From the IMG/VR virus record IMGVR_UViG_3300028025_001393, positions 1 through 35,609 of that record: 35,609 nucleotides of DNA. The stretch is one strand, 5' to 3'. Both the position numbers and the translations under genes were made by a program. Numbering within the stretch: the first letter of the stretch is position 1; every line of letters starts with the position of its first letter. This stretch comes from a virus. Below, piece after piece: positions 24,141 through 31,099 of this stretch. The notes beneath the pieces are model-generated. The model saw only the letters and a list, made by a program, of their open reading frames with translations, did not search any database and was not told where the DNA came from.

Positions 24141-25094
24141 ATGTTGAAAGTTCCAGAAGATGAGTTTATAGCGTTATGGGATAAGTACGGTTCAGCATCA
24201 AAGATAGCAAAGATATTAGATATTGGAGTAAGGTCAGTTTATTCTCGGCGTAAGGAAATTGAGAGACGCACTGGTAAAACGCTTATATCCACTGATCCTC
24301 GTTTCGGTAACTTTACGATCACATACCCTGGCAATGGGGTTAGAGCTAAGGCAGAGATAGATAACGGTGTGATTATGGTGGCTTCAGATTGCCACTATTA
24401 CCCTGGGATTATATCAACGGCTCATAAGGCATTTGTCCATCTCATTAAAGAGCTAAAGCCTAAAGCCATCGTTATGAATGGTGATGTATTCGATGGTGCA
24501 TCAGCAAGTCGGCATGATCCTATAGGCTGGCAACAAACCCCAACAGTAAAGCAGGAACTAGAGGCTTGTCACGATCGTCTATCAGAGATTGAGGATGCGT
24601 CTAAGAGTGCTATTTTGCACTGGACATGGGGTAATCATGATATGCGGTTTAACACTCGTCTAGCGTCTCAGGTAGGTTCAGCGTTTGAAGGTGTTAAAGG
24701 CTTTAATCTATCGGATCATTTCCCACGATGGAAGTTCTCGACTAGCTTGATGGTCAATGAACACACAATGATTAAGCATCGATGGCATAACGGTATTCAT
24801 GCTGTGTATAACAATACAATGAAGTCTGGTACGTCTATCGTTACAGGGCATTTACACAGTTTGAAGGTTACTCCGTGGACTGACTACAATGGTAGTAGAT
24901 ACGGTGTAGATACAGGAACTTTAGCGAATATAGATGATCCTGGCTTTGACTATGCGGAGGATAACCCTAAGAACTGGCGATCAGGTTTTGCTGTCCTTAC
25001 TTTTTGGGAGGGGAAGCTCATGCCACCAGAACTGTGCGAGGTTATCTCCGAGGGCTTAGTATACTTCAGAGGACAGGTGATTCAGATTCCTTAA
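24141..25094 (+). CDS. Metallophosphoesterase with N-terminal HTH-like segment
   Basis: A 317-residue protein. Residues 8-45 (FIALWDKYGSASKIAKILDI, then GVRSVYSRRKEIE) look like a helix-turn-helix. The calcineurin-like phosphoesterase core follows, with metal ligands in SDCH (83-85), NGDVFD (113-118), GNHD (164-167) and TGHLH (235-239). The fold may act as a DNA or nucleotide phosphoesterase, such as a SbcD-like nuclease; the substrate is unknown. It is the last + gene before the convergent block, and its end overlaps the opposing MazG-like gene by 29 bases. Confidence 0.88.
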   Translation: MLKVPEDEFIALWDKYGSASKIAKILDIGVRSVYSRRKEIERRTGKTLISTDPRFGNFTITYPGNGVRAKAEIDNGVIMVASDCHYYPGIISTAHKAFVHLIKELKPKAIVMNGDVFDGASASRHDPIGWQQTPTVKQELEACHDRLSEIEDASKSAILHWTWGNHDMRFNTRLASQVGSAFEGVKGFNLSDHFPRWKFSTSLMVNEHTMIKHRWHNGIHAVYNNTMKSGTSIVTGHLHSLKVTPWTDYNGSRYGVDTGTLANIDDPGFDYAEDNPKNWRSGFAVLTFWEGKLMPPELCEVISEGLVYFRGQVIQIP

Positions 25095-25386
25095 CGAAGA
25101 TTCCGCCAGCGTTCATGTGACCTTTACGATCTTTAATTTCCTCATACGAGAACTTTAAGCAGCTAGTTAAGGTTACATTTTCCAAAGCAGCAACATTAAT
25201 AAGGCACACAAGAACATCGCCAATTCCATCAATAATTGCCTTACGGTCGCGGTTGATAAGTGCTGTGTGGAGTTCATGCATTTCCTCCTGAGCTTTACGA
25301 TATTGGGCTATAGAAGTGCTATTCGGTATGATTCCTCTGGCTTCACTCCATCGTATAACGTCCATTTCAGTCTGATTCCAGCTCAT
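25066..25386 (-). CDS. MazG-like nucleotide pyrophosphohydrolase
   Basis: A 106-residue all-helical protein of the MazG/dUTPase-like superfamily. The metal-binding pattern is visible as EEMHELHTAL and, about 25 residues later, DGIGDVLVCLINV, followed by the C-terminal SYEEIKDRKGHMNAGGIFVKE segment typical of phage MazG proteins. It would hydrolyse NTPs or related alarmones, adjusting the host nucleotide pool. It is the last gene of the - strand block, and abuts the gene upstream with no gap. Confidence 0.86.
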   Translation of the reverse strand: MSWNQTEMDVIRWSEARGIIPNSTSIAQYRKAQEEMHELHTALINRDRKAIIDGIGDVLVCLINVAALENVTLTSCLKFSYEEIKDRKGHMNAGGIFVKESESPVL

Positions 25387-25617
25387 TTACTCTCCTTTTA
25401 GATAGTGCATCATCTCAGCGTTCATTTTAGCTTGTGCCCATTTCTGTGGCCCTGATAGCTGCATTAATGCTAGTGAGAATTGCACAAAGTTATTAAGTTT
25501 TTCTAGTTCTAGTTCGTCAACTTCACCACGACGAATACCTTCAATGACGTTAATGATGCCAGTGCGATTACCGTCTATAACGGCTTGCCAGTCATAGTCT
25601 ATTTTATTCTTAGGCAT
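25387..25617 (-). CDS. Small early protein, unknown function
   Basis: A 76-residue, mostly helical protein (DGNRTGIINVIEGIRRGEVD, LNNFVQFSLALMQLSGPQKW). It overlaps the gene upstream by 8 bases and ends 1 base before the MazG-like start. No signal, membrane segment or cysteine pair. Family not recognised. Confidence 0.68.
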   Translation of the reverse strand: MPKNKIDYDWQAVIDGNRTGIINVIEGIRRGEVDELELEKLNNFVQFSLALMQLSGPQKWAQAKMNAEMMHYLKGE

Positions 25618-25861
25618 TTTTTTCTTTCAGCTTGGCTTCGACGGCTTCAAGCAACGGCTGATCGTGCCAGTTCTCTGAATCAGCTTTTTCGTATATTGCT
25701 TTCTTTTCCTCATCCGTCAGCCCTACCCATTCTTTTTTAGGCTGTGTTAGTGCTTCACGTAATTTTTTGTATGCTTCTTTATGTTTATCTGTCATACCAC
25801 CAAGACCAGCTAAAGCCTCATACGCATAAAAAGCGTCATACAATAGTTCACGATCAATCAT
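25610..25861 (-). CDS. Small early protein with EWVGLTDEE motif
   Basis: An 83-residue protein, charged and helical. The segment KKEWVGLTDEEKKAIYE is a recurrent element of small phage early proteins, usually without known function. The C-terminus ends in a Lys/Glu helix. It overlaps the genes on both sides (ATGA-type with the upstream zinc-finger gene), so it is part of a tightly packed transcript. Confidence 0.7.
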   Translation of the reverse strand: MIDRELLYDAFYAYEALAGLGGMTDKHKEAYKKLREALTQPKKEWVGLTDEEKKAIYEKADSENWHDQPLLEAVEAKLKEKNA

Positions 25862-26100
25862 AATTTCTCACCATTATTCTCAGTAATTGCATTCATATTT
25901 TGCAGTGCAGCATTACGATACAACTTTGCCATAAGAGTCTTAACGTCAGCAGCTTGCCCTGATTGATTCTTATAAATGCTTTCCGTCTTATGCTCTGAGC
26001 ATGGCTTACACATCCAGCGACCACTAGTACGAGTCTTGCGGAATACTCCACCTTCTATTTCTCTTGTGCACTGGCAACTAGTACAGAATTTAGTATTCAT
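25858..26100 (-). CDS. Small zinc-finger-like protein
   Basis: An 80-residue protein with two CxxC pairs, FCTSCQC (Cys6 and Cys9) and WMCKPCSEH (Cys31 and Cys34), spaced as in a zinc ribbon. The rest is polar. It overlaps neighbouring genes by 4 bases on each side. It may bind nucleic acid; nothing more can be said. Confidence 0.7.
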   Translation of the reverse strand: MNTKFCTSCQCTREIEGGVFRKTRTSGRWMCKPCSEHKTESIYKNQSGQAADVKTLMAKLYRNAALQNMNAITENNGEKL

Positions 26101-26291
26101 TTACATATTCTTTCTTTGGCTTCTTTAATATTAGAGTTCATTAACCAAGAGGCACACTGAGAATCCACAGCAAGGGCATTAAAACCGTCTCTGTAGCCTT
26201 TTCTATAGGCTTCATTAGCCTTGATAGTAGCTATGTTAGAAAACAGCCATATAGACCCTAAAATAGCCACCATAAATATTAATATTTTCAT
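26097..26291 (-). CDS. Small membrane-anchored protein
   Basis: A 64-residue protein with an N-terminal hydrophobic segment (ILIFMVAILGSIWLFSNIA, about 3-21) that may be a signal anchor, then NEAYRKGYRDGFNALAVD and a short helix with two Cys. The YRKGYRDGF motif appears in small phage proteins with an N-terminal anchor. Overlaps the HTH gene by 4 bases. Confidence 0.68.
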   Translation of the reverse strand: MKILIFMVAILGSIWLFSNIATIKANEAYRKGYRDGFNALAVDSQCASWLMNSNIKEAKERICK

Positions 26292-26479
26292 AATAGCTCA
26301 CGTATTTCCTTCACTGGCATCTCAAACGTCTCATGTATGCGTAGAATCATATCTGCGGAGACACTGACTTTACCGCTACGTATCTTGCTAATCGTAGGGG
26401 GTGGTACGTCCAATTTTCTACTCAGTTCAGCATCATTCTTTACAGAGTAGCGTTCTTTAATAGTGTCGAGCAATTTCAT
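26288..26479 (-). CDS. XRE/Cro-like DNA-binding regulator
   Basis: A 63-residue protein nearly all helix-turn-helix: DAELSRKLDVPPPTISKIRSG carries the two HTH helices (about 16-36), followed by ADMILRIHETFEMPVKEIREL as the last helices of the five-helix XRE fold. A GAGGA lies 5 bases before the ATG. It is the first gene after the terminator at 26494-26519, so it is reached by read-through or its own promoter. Likely controls early transcription. Confidence 0.85.
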   Translation of the reverse strand: MKLLDTIKERYSVKNDAELSRKLDVPPPTISKIRSGKVSVSADMILRIHETFEMPVKEIRELL

Positions 26480-26493
26480 GTGTTCCTCAGAAT

Positions 26494-26519
26494 AAAAAGA
26501 CAGGAGCCGAAGCCCCTGT
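26494..26519 (-). terminator. Intrinsic terminator with UUCG tetraloop
   Basis: Read on the - strand, ACAGGGGC pairs with GCTCCTGT (8 pairs, one G-U) around a TTCG loop closed by C-G, followed by C and TTTTT. It lies directly after the small secreted-peptide gene and before the XRE gene, and would end most - strand transcripts from the promoter at 28437-28466. Confidence 0.85.
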
Positions 26520-26549
26520 TAAAGGCCACGAAGGATAGTGGCTGCGAGA

Positions 26550-26696
26550 TCAGTAGCAGTTAGTTGAGCAACTATTCCCATAACAGCACGTAGTACACGT
26601 TACGTATTGACCGTTATATGAATAGCTATTTGTTGTGCATGAAGCATAAGCAAATGTTGCTGTAAGTGCTAAATAAGCTGCGAGTATGTATTTCAT
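26550..26696 (-). CDS. Small secreted cysteine-rich peptide
   Basis: A 48-residue peptide. AGGAG lies 8 bases before the ATG. MKYILAAYLALTATFAYA is a clear signal peptide with cleavage after AYA, leaving a mature peptide of about 30 residues with seven Cys (SCTTN, VTCTTCCYG, SCSTNCY). It lies between the SSB-like gene and the terminator. Secreted Cys-rich peptides are rare in phage early operons. Function unknown; an exported inhibitor or envelope factor is one guess. Confidence 0.75.
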   Translation of the reverse strand: MKYILAAYLALTATFAYASCTTNSYSYNGQYVTCTTCCYGNSCSTNCY

Positions 26697-26708
26697 AATA
26701 GTTGCTCC

Positions 26709-26963
26709 TCAGAAAGGGATCGAATCGTCAGGATCAGCCGCTACTACAGGCTTATTGATGGGCTTAGGTGCTGCATCACCTTTAGGACGTACCGATAAAC
26801 TAAAGAACTTCTTAGAGTCTTTCTTAGACTCTTTAAGCCAGCCTGAAAGCCAGTAATCAGTACCAGCTACGTTAACGCTACCTGAATAGTCAGGATGATT
26901 CTCAGAAGTTTTATTCTCATTCCGATATAAAACGCCACGGTCAGTATTATCAAATTCAGTCAT
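26709..26963 (-). CDS. SSB-like single-stranded DNA-binding protein candidate
   Basis: An 84-residue protein with a compact beta pattern (NHPDYSGSVNVAGTDYWLSG, then FFSLSVRPKG) that fits a small OB-like fold, and an acidic tail ending DPDDSIPF. That ending closely follows the C-terminal DDxIPF tip of bacterial SSB proteins, which recruits repair and replication partners. It is encoded 2 bases after the ERF gene, a typical recombination pair. The OB fold is inferred, the tail is seen. Confidence 0.75.
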   Translation of the reverse strand: MTEFDNTDRGVLYRNENKTSENHPDYSGSVNVAGTDYWLSGWLKESKKDSKKFFSLSVRPKGDAAPKPINKPVVAADPDDSIPF

Positions 26964-26965
26964 AT

Positions 26966-27628
26966 TTATTTCCCTATTGAAAATTTCTTAATTGCACTAC
27001 GCTCTTTACTATCTAACCTACTCCAAAATGCCGTCTTAGAATCTGCATCAAACTCTTGCGACGTAATGTATTCAACTGCTCCCGCAATATCATCTTTTTT
27101 CAGCAATAGACGCACGTCCATAGCGATGTTTTCAATGATGTCTTTTGTCTCGTCATCCATGCTATTGAATACGTCTACAGTGATAGGCTTTGCTGACTTT
27201 TTTTCATCTACTGGCTCAGAAGAATCAATAGCATCGTGTTCAACGATAGCCATAGCCATGACCAGTAAATAACGCGTAATGTAGGTAATTGATGCGCCAA
27301 GATTTTGGACGGGATGACAACCTTTTAAATTCGCTTCTGCCATAGGGCAAGTGAATTTAGCGCATCCACCATTCTCAACATCGACAATTCGCATTGTTGC
27401 AATTTCGTTAGTAAACTCTAACGTACTGCCTAATTTAAGGTCGTAAAAAATATTATTTACGGTAGGCAAAAAGTCTGCAAGCTCAAAATATCGGTAGCCA
27501 GCAAATTTATTGTGACCTGATTTTTTTAATTCAATTGATTGAAGTTTTACTCTAGCGCGTTGTAGTTTGTCGTAAACAAGCCATTGACGTTGCTCGTGCT
27601 GCTCTTGTAATTGATAGTCGTTATTCAT
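26966..27628 (-). CDS. erf: ERF-family single-strand annealing protein
   Basis: A 220-residue recombinase. The ERF core includes KSGHNKFAGYRYFELADFLP at about 37-56, the conserved HPVQNLGASITYITRYL (105-121, with the GASITY motif) and AMAIVEHDAID (125-135). The C-terminal third is charged and variable, as usual. It anneals single strands in phage recombination or genome circularisation. The SSB-like gene follows immediately, supporting the module. Confidence 0.92.
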   Translation of the reverse strand: MNNDYQLQEQHEQRQWLVYDKLQRARVKLQSIELKKSGHNKFAGYRYFELADFLPTVNNIFYDLKLGSTLEFTNEIATMRIVDVENGGCAKFTCPMAEANLKGCHPVQNLGASITYITRYLLVMAMAIVEHDAIDSSEPVDEKKSAKPITVDVFNSMDDETKDIIENIAMDVRLLLKKDDIAGAVEYITSQEFDADSKTAFWSRLDSKERSAIKKFSIGK

Positions 27629-27641
27629 ATTAGCTTTCTAT

Positions 27642-27815
27642 TTATTTGAATTTTTTATACTGAACCACATTGGTAGATTGTGTTTTCTCAATAGTAGATA
27701 TTTTTGTACTCTCCTTTTCCATTTGTTTACGAATTTTATTAAATGTCTTTTTAATGTCAGTCTTAGCCGAAATAACATAGTCAGTCTTGTATAAGATGTT
27801 TTTGGTGTCTTTCAT
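27642..27815 (-). CDS. Small basic early protein
   Basis: A 57-residue protein. I start at the ATG whose TGA overlap with the preceding 32-codon gene lies at 27812-27815, preceded by AGGG; a longer frame starting further upstream would cover that gene. The sequence YKTDYVISAKTDIKKTFNKI is followed by a Lys/Thr/Ser-rich tail. Many phages carry a similar small protein near ERF. Function unknown. Confidence 0.7.
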   Translation of the reverse strand: MKDTKNILYKTDYVISAKTDIKKTFNKIRKQMEKESTKISTIEKTQSTNVVQYKKFK

Positions 27816-27910
27816 AGTGACCCTGCAATGATGTATAGAAGAACTATTATTACACCACACAATACTGGTCGTCTAGCAAAGAAATCATTAGTGTTGAGCA
27901 ATTTATTCAT
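27812..27910 (-). CDS. Tiny membrane peptide
   Basis: A 32-residue peptide, MNKLLNTNDFFARRPVL followed by a hydrophobic segment (CGVIIVLLYIIAGSL). It overlaps the upstream gene by 8 bases and the downstream gene by an ATGA. The two overlaps and the positive-inside arrangement (Arg-Arg before the span) make translation plausible. No ribosome-binding site stands out. Confidence 0.55.
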   Translation of the reverse strand: MNKLLNTNDFFARRPVLCGVIIVLLYIIAGSL

Positions 27911-28100
27911 AGTTGTCATTCGATTCTAAAATATTAACTAATTCGTGGATTTCTCTAGGTGCAATCATTAGTGCTTCGTAAGCTATTCCTAGTATTTCTT
28001 GTTCTTCAGACGTTTTAGGTTTGTTCTCTAAGTTCTCAGCTAGTAGTCGCAAGGCATAAACAATCTCAGCTATTTGCCAGTTGTGCATATTACTTATCAT
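27903..28100 (-). CDS. Small helical early protein
   Basis: A 65-residue protein, helical and acidic (WQIAEIVYALRLLAENLEN, IAPREIHELVNILES). ATG 28100 is preferred to ATG 28088 because GGGAGAA lies 5 to 6 bases before it. Overlaps the upstream gene by 11 bases. Family not recognised. Confidence 0.68.
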   Translation of the reverse strand: MISNMHNWQIAEIVYALRLLAENLENKPKTSEEQEILGIAYEALMIAPREIHELVNILESNDNYE

Positions 28101-28395
28101 GGCGATTCTCCCACTGCTGAGTTTTCATATCTTGGTTGTAGTTCCACAGATCACTACTAGTCAATGTGTCATCTACTCTTTTGGAATATTTAGCCTGGTA
28201 CGAAATCATTCTTGCTATGTGAGCACTGATACCTGCTGACATAACTACTGGATCATGCCTATAAGTAGCCCAGATTATTAAAAATTCATTCAGTGATTCA
28301 CGCATCTCACCATCGGTAAAGTCTTGCGTAAAGTCATCAGGAGTTTTATTTAATATGGATTGCAGTGCATCTTGTTCAAATTCGTAACGATTCAT
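28090..28395 (-). CDS. First gene of the early - strand operon, unknown function
   Basis: A 101-residue helical protein (YEFEQDALQSILNKTPDDFT, SAGISAHIARMISYQAKYSK). AGGAGA lies 6 bases before the ATG, and the strong promoter at 28437-28466 is just upstream, so it should be among the first proteins made. Early first genes are often host-takeover factors; nothing in the sequence defines the target. Confidence 0.7.
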   Translation of the reverse strand: MNRYEFEQDALQSILNKTPDDFTQDFTDGEMRESLNEFLIIWATYRHDPVVMSAGISAHIARMISYQAKYSKRVDDTLTSSDLWNYNQDMKTQQWENRHDK

Positions 28396-28418
28396 AGTAT
28401 TCTCCTAGTTAATTAATA

Positions 28419-28453
28419 TTGTGTTGCAGCGAAGAAACTATAACGCATCACAA
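28419..28453. promoter_or_regulatory. Inverted repeat flanking the early -10 box, operator candidate
   Basis: TTGTGTTGC (28419-28427) and GCATCACAA (28445-28453) are inverted copies with one mismatch in nine, 17 bases apart, and enclose the -10 element of the - strand promoter. A second short palindrome, TTGT...ACAA (28456-28469), overlaps its -35. The symmetry fits a dimeric repressor site, perhaps for the XRE protein or the divergent 126-residue protein. Confidence 0.45.
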
Positions 28454-28466
28454 ACTTGTATGTCAA
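28437..28466 (-). promoter_or_regulatory. Strong sigma70-type early promoter
   Basis: Read on the - strand, a perfect TTGACA (28461-28466) is followed after 18 bases by TATAGT (28437-28442). It faces the - strand block and lies about 40 bases before its first start codon. This is the clearest promoter in the window. Confidence 0.82.
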
Positions 28467-28485
28467 CAACTTTTTAAAATAAATT

Positions 28486-28866
28486 ATGTACCAGCCTAGA
28501 AAAGACAGTCGCAGAGAGAAAGTGTTGCAAATTGTCAACGAATCAGGTGGGATTACTGCTGAACATATCCTTAAACTACATGGAACAATGGGTTTTCTTA
28601 ATGTTTGGGCAATAACTACTGAGCTTAGGAAATTGGCAAGATATAGGTGCATTAACCAGATAGGTAATGTATTCTTCTCAGTTGAGCAGGAAAAGCCAGT
28701 ATATAAAGCTGATCCTAAAGACTTAGTTCCTCCTAGAGAAGCTATGCCATTTACACCACTAAAAACATTTCCACCTACTATAAGCCCACGAGGTCAAGCA
28801 ATTGAAAGACGCCACTTCAAAACCTGTAAGTCAAACGTCAGATTCCAAAGAGAAAACGACTTATAA
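28486..28866 (+). CDS. Winged-helix-like DNA-binding protein, divergent from the early operon
   Basis: A 126-residue protein. Residues 5-60 (RKDSRREKVLQIVNESGGIT, then AEHILKLHGTMG and ITTELRKLARYRCINQIG) follow a winged-helix pattern. The C-terminal half is Pro/Lys-rich. The ATG has no ribosome-binding site, and a TAAAAT at 28475-28480 lies so close that a transcript would start at about the ATG, which suggests a leaderless message. It may regulate the divergent promoter. Alternative: a replication-associated DNA-binding protein. Confidence 0.7.
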   Translation: MYQPRKDSRREKVLQIVNESGGITAEHILKLHGTMGFLNVWAITTELRKLARYRCINQIGNVFFSVEQEKPVYKADPKDLVPPREAMPFTPLKTFPPTISPRGQAIERRHFKTCKSNVRFQRENDL

Positions 28867-28972
28867 CTTCAATATACAAATGTGTCCAGGTTGCAAAAGG
28901 TCAAGAAGTGCTATACAGTTTATAAATTCTAAGATTTGCCGCACTTGCAAAAAGCGAGGTATTTCTATATAG
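28802..28972 (+). CDS. Small zinc-ribbon-like protein in an overlapping frame
   Basis: A 56-residue frame in the +1 register relative to the preceding gene, overlapping its last 65 bases. The start chosen is TTG 28802 with GAGGT at 28790-28794; the only ATG (28880) has no site and would leave 30 residues. The C-terminus has two CxxC pairs (MCPGCKRSR and KICRTCKKRG) as in a zinc ribbon. It could also be reached by frameshifting from the preceding gene. Confidence 0.55.
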   Translation: MKDATSKPVSQTSDSKEKTTYNFNIQMCPGCKRSRSAIQFINSKICRTCKKRGISI

Positions 28973-29074
28973 TCAAGGGGATTGGCTAGGGAGTGCAACC
29001 CGAAAAGACGCTTTATCACCGTCCTGCCTTATCCCACCATTCTGTGATAACTACCCGATGATATAGGGGCATAT

Positions 29075-29707
29075 ATGCACTACTACCAATTCCATATTGG
29101 CGATTACGCAACACATACACGCCATTTAAATCCAATAGAAGACATTGCTTACCGCAGATTGCTAGATATTTATTATCTACATGAACGTCCGTTGAGCGAC
29201 TGTTTAACAACTGTTGCACGTCAGATCAACATGCGTGAGTATGAATCTGAAGTAGATTTAGTCCTAACCGAGTTTTTTGATCACGTTGATGGTGGATACA
29301 TTAACCGTAGGGCTGACAAAGAAATTGAGCATTACAAGGCTAAAGTTGAACAAGCATCTAGGGCTGGTAAAGCATCCGCTGAACGGAGGATTAACGGGCG
29401 TTCAACGGACGTTCAACCAACCAATAACCATAAACCAATAACCAATAACCATATATCTATCGATCAGTTTGAGACGTTCTGGAAAGTCTATCCAAAAAAG
29501 ACAGCTAAAGAAAATGCTAAGAAGGCTTGGATAAAGATTAAGCCTAACGATGAACTTATTGCGAAAATTACAAAAGCTGTAAAAGATCAAAAGTTATCTG
29601 AAAGAGAACAACAGTTTATTCCTCATGCAGCTACTTGGCTTAATGCTAAACGATGGGAAGATGAAATAGCTGGAACCACTCAAAAGCCATTGATGGGGTG
29701 GAAATGA
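29075..29707 (+). CDS. DUF1376 replication initiator-like protein
   Basis: A 210-residue protein. The N-terminal 75 residues (YQFHIGDYATHTRHLNPIED then AYRRLLDIYYLHERPLSD) are the DUF1376 winged-helix domain of phage replication initiators. A low-complexity Asn/Pro linker (about 113-128) separates it from a C-terminal domain with FWKVYPKKTAKENAKKAW and FIPHAATWLNAKRWED, found in helicase-loader or O-like proteins. AGGGG lies 6 bases before the ATG. It should open the origin and recruit the helicase encoded 400 bases downstream. Confidence 0.88.
   Translation: MHYYQFHIGDYATHTRHLNPIEDIAYRRLLDIYYLHERPLSDCLTTVARQINMREYESEVDLVLTEFFDHVDGGYINRRADKEIEHYKAKVEQASRAGKASAERRINGRSTDVQPTNNHKPITNNHISIDQFETFWKVYPKKTAKENAKKAWIKIKPNDELIAKITKAVKDQKLSEREQQFIPHAATWLNAKRWEDEIAGTTQKPLMGWK
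29421..29451 (+). repeat. Iteron-like repeats inside the initiator gene, origin candidate
   Basis: CCAATAACCA occurs three times, at 29421-29430, 29435-29444 and 29442-29451, in 7-base phase. The A/T- and C-rich tract lies exactly in the linker between the two domains of the DUF1376 protein, the place where lambda carries its origin iterons inside gene O. Origin function is inference. Confidence 0.4.
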
Positions 29708-30108
29708 TAGAGACTATACTCAGCCGTTTAGAGAAAGTTAAAGGTCGTAACGGAGCTTACATAGCTTGCTGTCCTGCTCACATGGATAAGTCTCCTAGCC
29801 TAGCGATAAGAGAAGTTGATGATGGTCGTATCTTATTGAAATGCTTTGCGAATTGTTCCATTCAAGAAATCATGGGTGCAATAGGGATGGATATAAACGA
29901 TTTGTTCCCTAACGTAAATAAAGACTTGCCTCCAGTTAAGAAAAGATATTATGCTTCAGACTTGCTTAAAGTTATTGAGTTCGAGGCTTTGGTTGTATCG
30001 GTAGCAGCTTATTCAATGTCAAAAGGCGAGAAACTATCAGAGGTCGATAGAACTAGGATGAAAACAGCACACGACCGAATTATGGAGGCAGTTAAATATG
30101 TCGGATAA
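29704..30108 (+). CDS. Primase-type zinc-finger protein (CHC2-like)
   Basis: A 134-residue protein starting at ATG 29704 in an ATGA overlap; a GTG six bases upstream is an alternative. CCPAHMDKSPSLAI (Cys23, His26) and LKCFANCSIQEIM (Cys47, Cys51) form the zinc-binding CHC2 fold of DnaG-type primases. The catalytic TOPRIM domain is missing, so it may only recognise DNA or act with a host primase. It overlaps the helicase gene by 11 bases, as in a replication operon. Confidence 0.85.
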   Translation: MIETILSRLEKVKGRNGAYIACCPAHMDKSPSLAIREVDDGRILLKCFANCSIQEIMGAIGMDINDLFPNVNKDLPPVKKRYYASDLLKVIEFEALVVSVAAYSMSKGEKLSEVDRTRMKTAHDRIMEAVKYVG

Positions 30109-31099
30109 TATTTTTGCAATAGCGGAACGACTTTACGATGATCGCAATATCATCAAGTCTCAGAACATTGACGTTGATAAGTATCTTAAAGGAACTGATC
30201 TATCGGCACAGGTTAAATCAGCGGCTACATGGCTTGATGAGATATACCAGAACTACATTGATCCAGAGCAGACAGCAGATGCCGTTATGCCGTGGCCTAA
30301 GACACACGCAGACGTTAAATTTAGGTTAGGTGAGGTTACGGTATACGCAGGTGGTAACGGAGGCGGTAAGTCTCTTGTAACTGGTCAGATAGCACTAGGA
30401 TTAATTAAGCAAGATAAGAAAGTGTGCATTGCTAGTTACGAAATGAAACCTGTAACTACCATTGTCCGTATGTTGCGACAATTTGCTGGTGAGAATATTA
30501 GTGTCCCATTAACTCACGATAAGGAAGGATACATACGTGGGCTTTTAGGACGGTTTACAGGATTCATTGATGAGAACTTATACCTTTACGATCAGCAAGG
30601 TTCTACGACTGCTCAGAAAACTATAGCAATGGCTCGGTACTGTGCTGTTGAACTAGGGATACAGCATATCTTTATTGATTCGTTAATGAAGTGCGTAAGT
30701 GGTGAGGATGCGTTAAACGAGCAGAAATCCTTTGTTGACGAGCTTTGTGCATTAGCGAGAGACCATAACGTACATATCCATCTAGTTCACCATATCCGTA
30801 AGTTGCAATCTGAGGAAATACAGCCAGGAAAGACTGATTTAAAAGGTTCTGGATCGATTGCAGATCAGGTGGATAACGTGTTCTTAGTCTGGAGAAATAA
30901 GAAGAAAGAGAATGCTCGTAGAAACAATGAGGACTATGACGAGAAGCAGCCAGATATGTTTTTAATGTGCCAAAAGCAGAGGAATGGTGAGGCTGAGGAG
31001 TTTTATGGATTGTATTTCGAGCACAACAGCCAGCAGTTCATTGAGGTACAAGGTGGACAGCCGATAGACTTTGATAACCGTGGGGCGTTTCGTGCCTGA
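30098..31099 (+). CDS. Replicative helicase-like ATPase (RepA/DnaB type)
   Basis: A 333-residue RecA-fold ATPase. The Walker A motif is GGNGGGKS (85-92) and the Walker B-like strand is HIFIDSL (190-196). It also has HIHLVHHIRK, a sensor or H3-like strand, and DLKGSGSIADQVDNVFLVW. The first 75 residues include a short N-terminal extension and no primase. It probably unwinds the fork, together with the initiator and the zinc-finger protein. A GAGG lies about 9 bases before the ATG. Confidence 0.9.
   Translation: MSDNIFAIAERLYDDRNIIKSQNIDVDKYLKGTDLSAQVKSAATWLDEIYQNYIDPEQTADAVMPWPKTHADVKFRLGEVTVYAGGNGGGKSLVTGQIALGLIKQDKKVCIASYEMKPVTTIVRMLRQFAGENISVPLTHDKEGYIRGLLGRFTGFIDENLYLYDQQGSTTAQKTIAMARYCAVELGIQHIFIDSLMKCVSGEDALNEQKSFVDELCALARDHNVHIHLVHHIRKLQSEEIQPGKTDLKGSGSIADQVDNVFLVWRNKKKENARRNNEDYDEKQPDMFLMCQKQRNGEAEEFYGLYFEHNSQQFIEVQGGQPIDFDNRGAFRA

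Noticed and set aside
29013-29050. TTATCAC and GTGATAA inverted repeat before the DUF1376 gene
   Set aside because: Seven-base arms with a 24-base spacer and no flanking promoter or T-run; too weak to call an operator or terminator.
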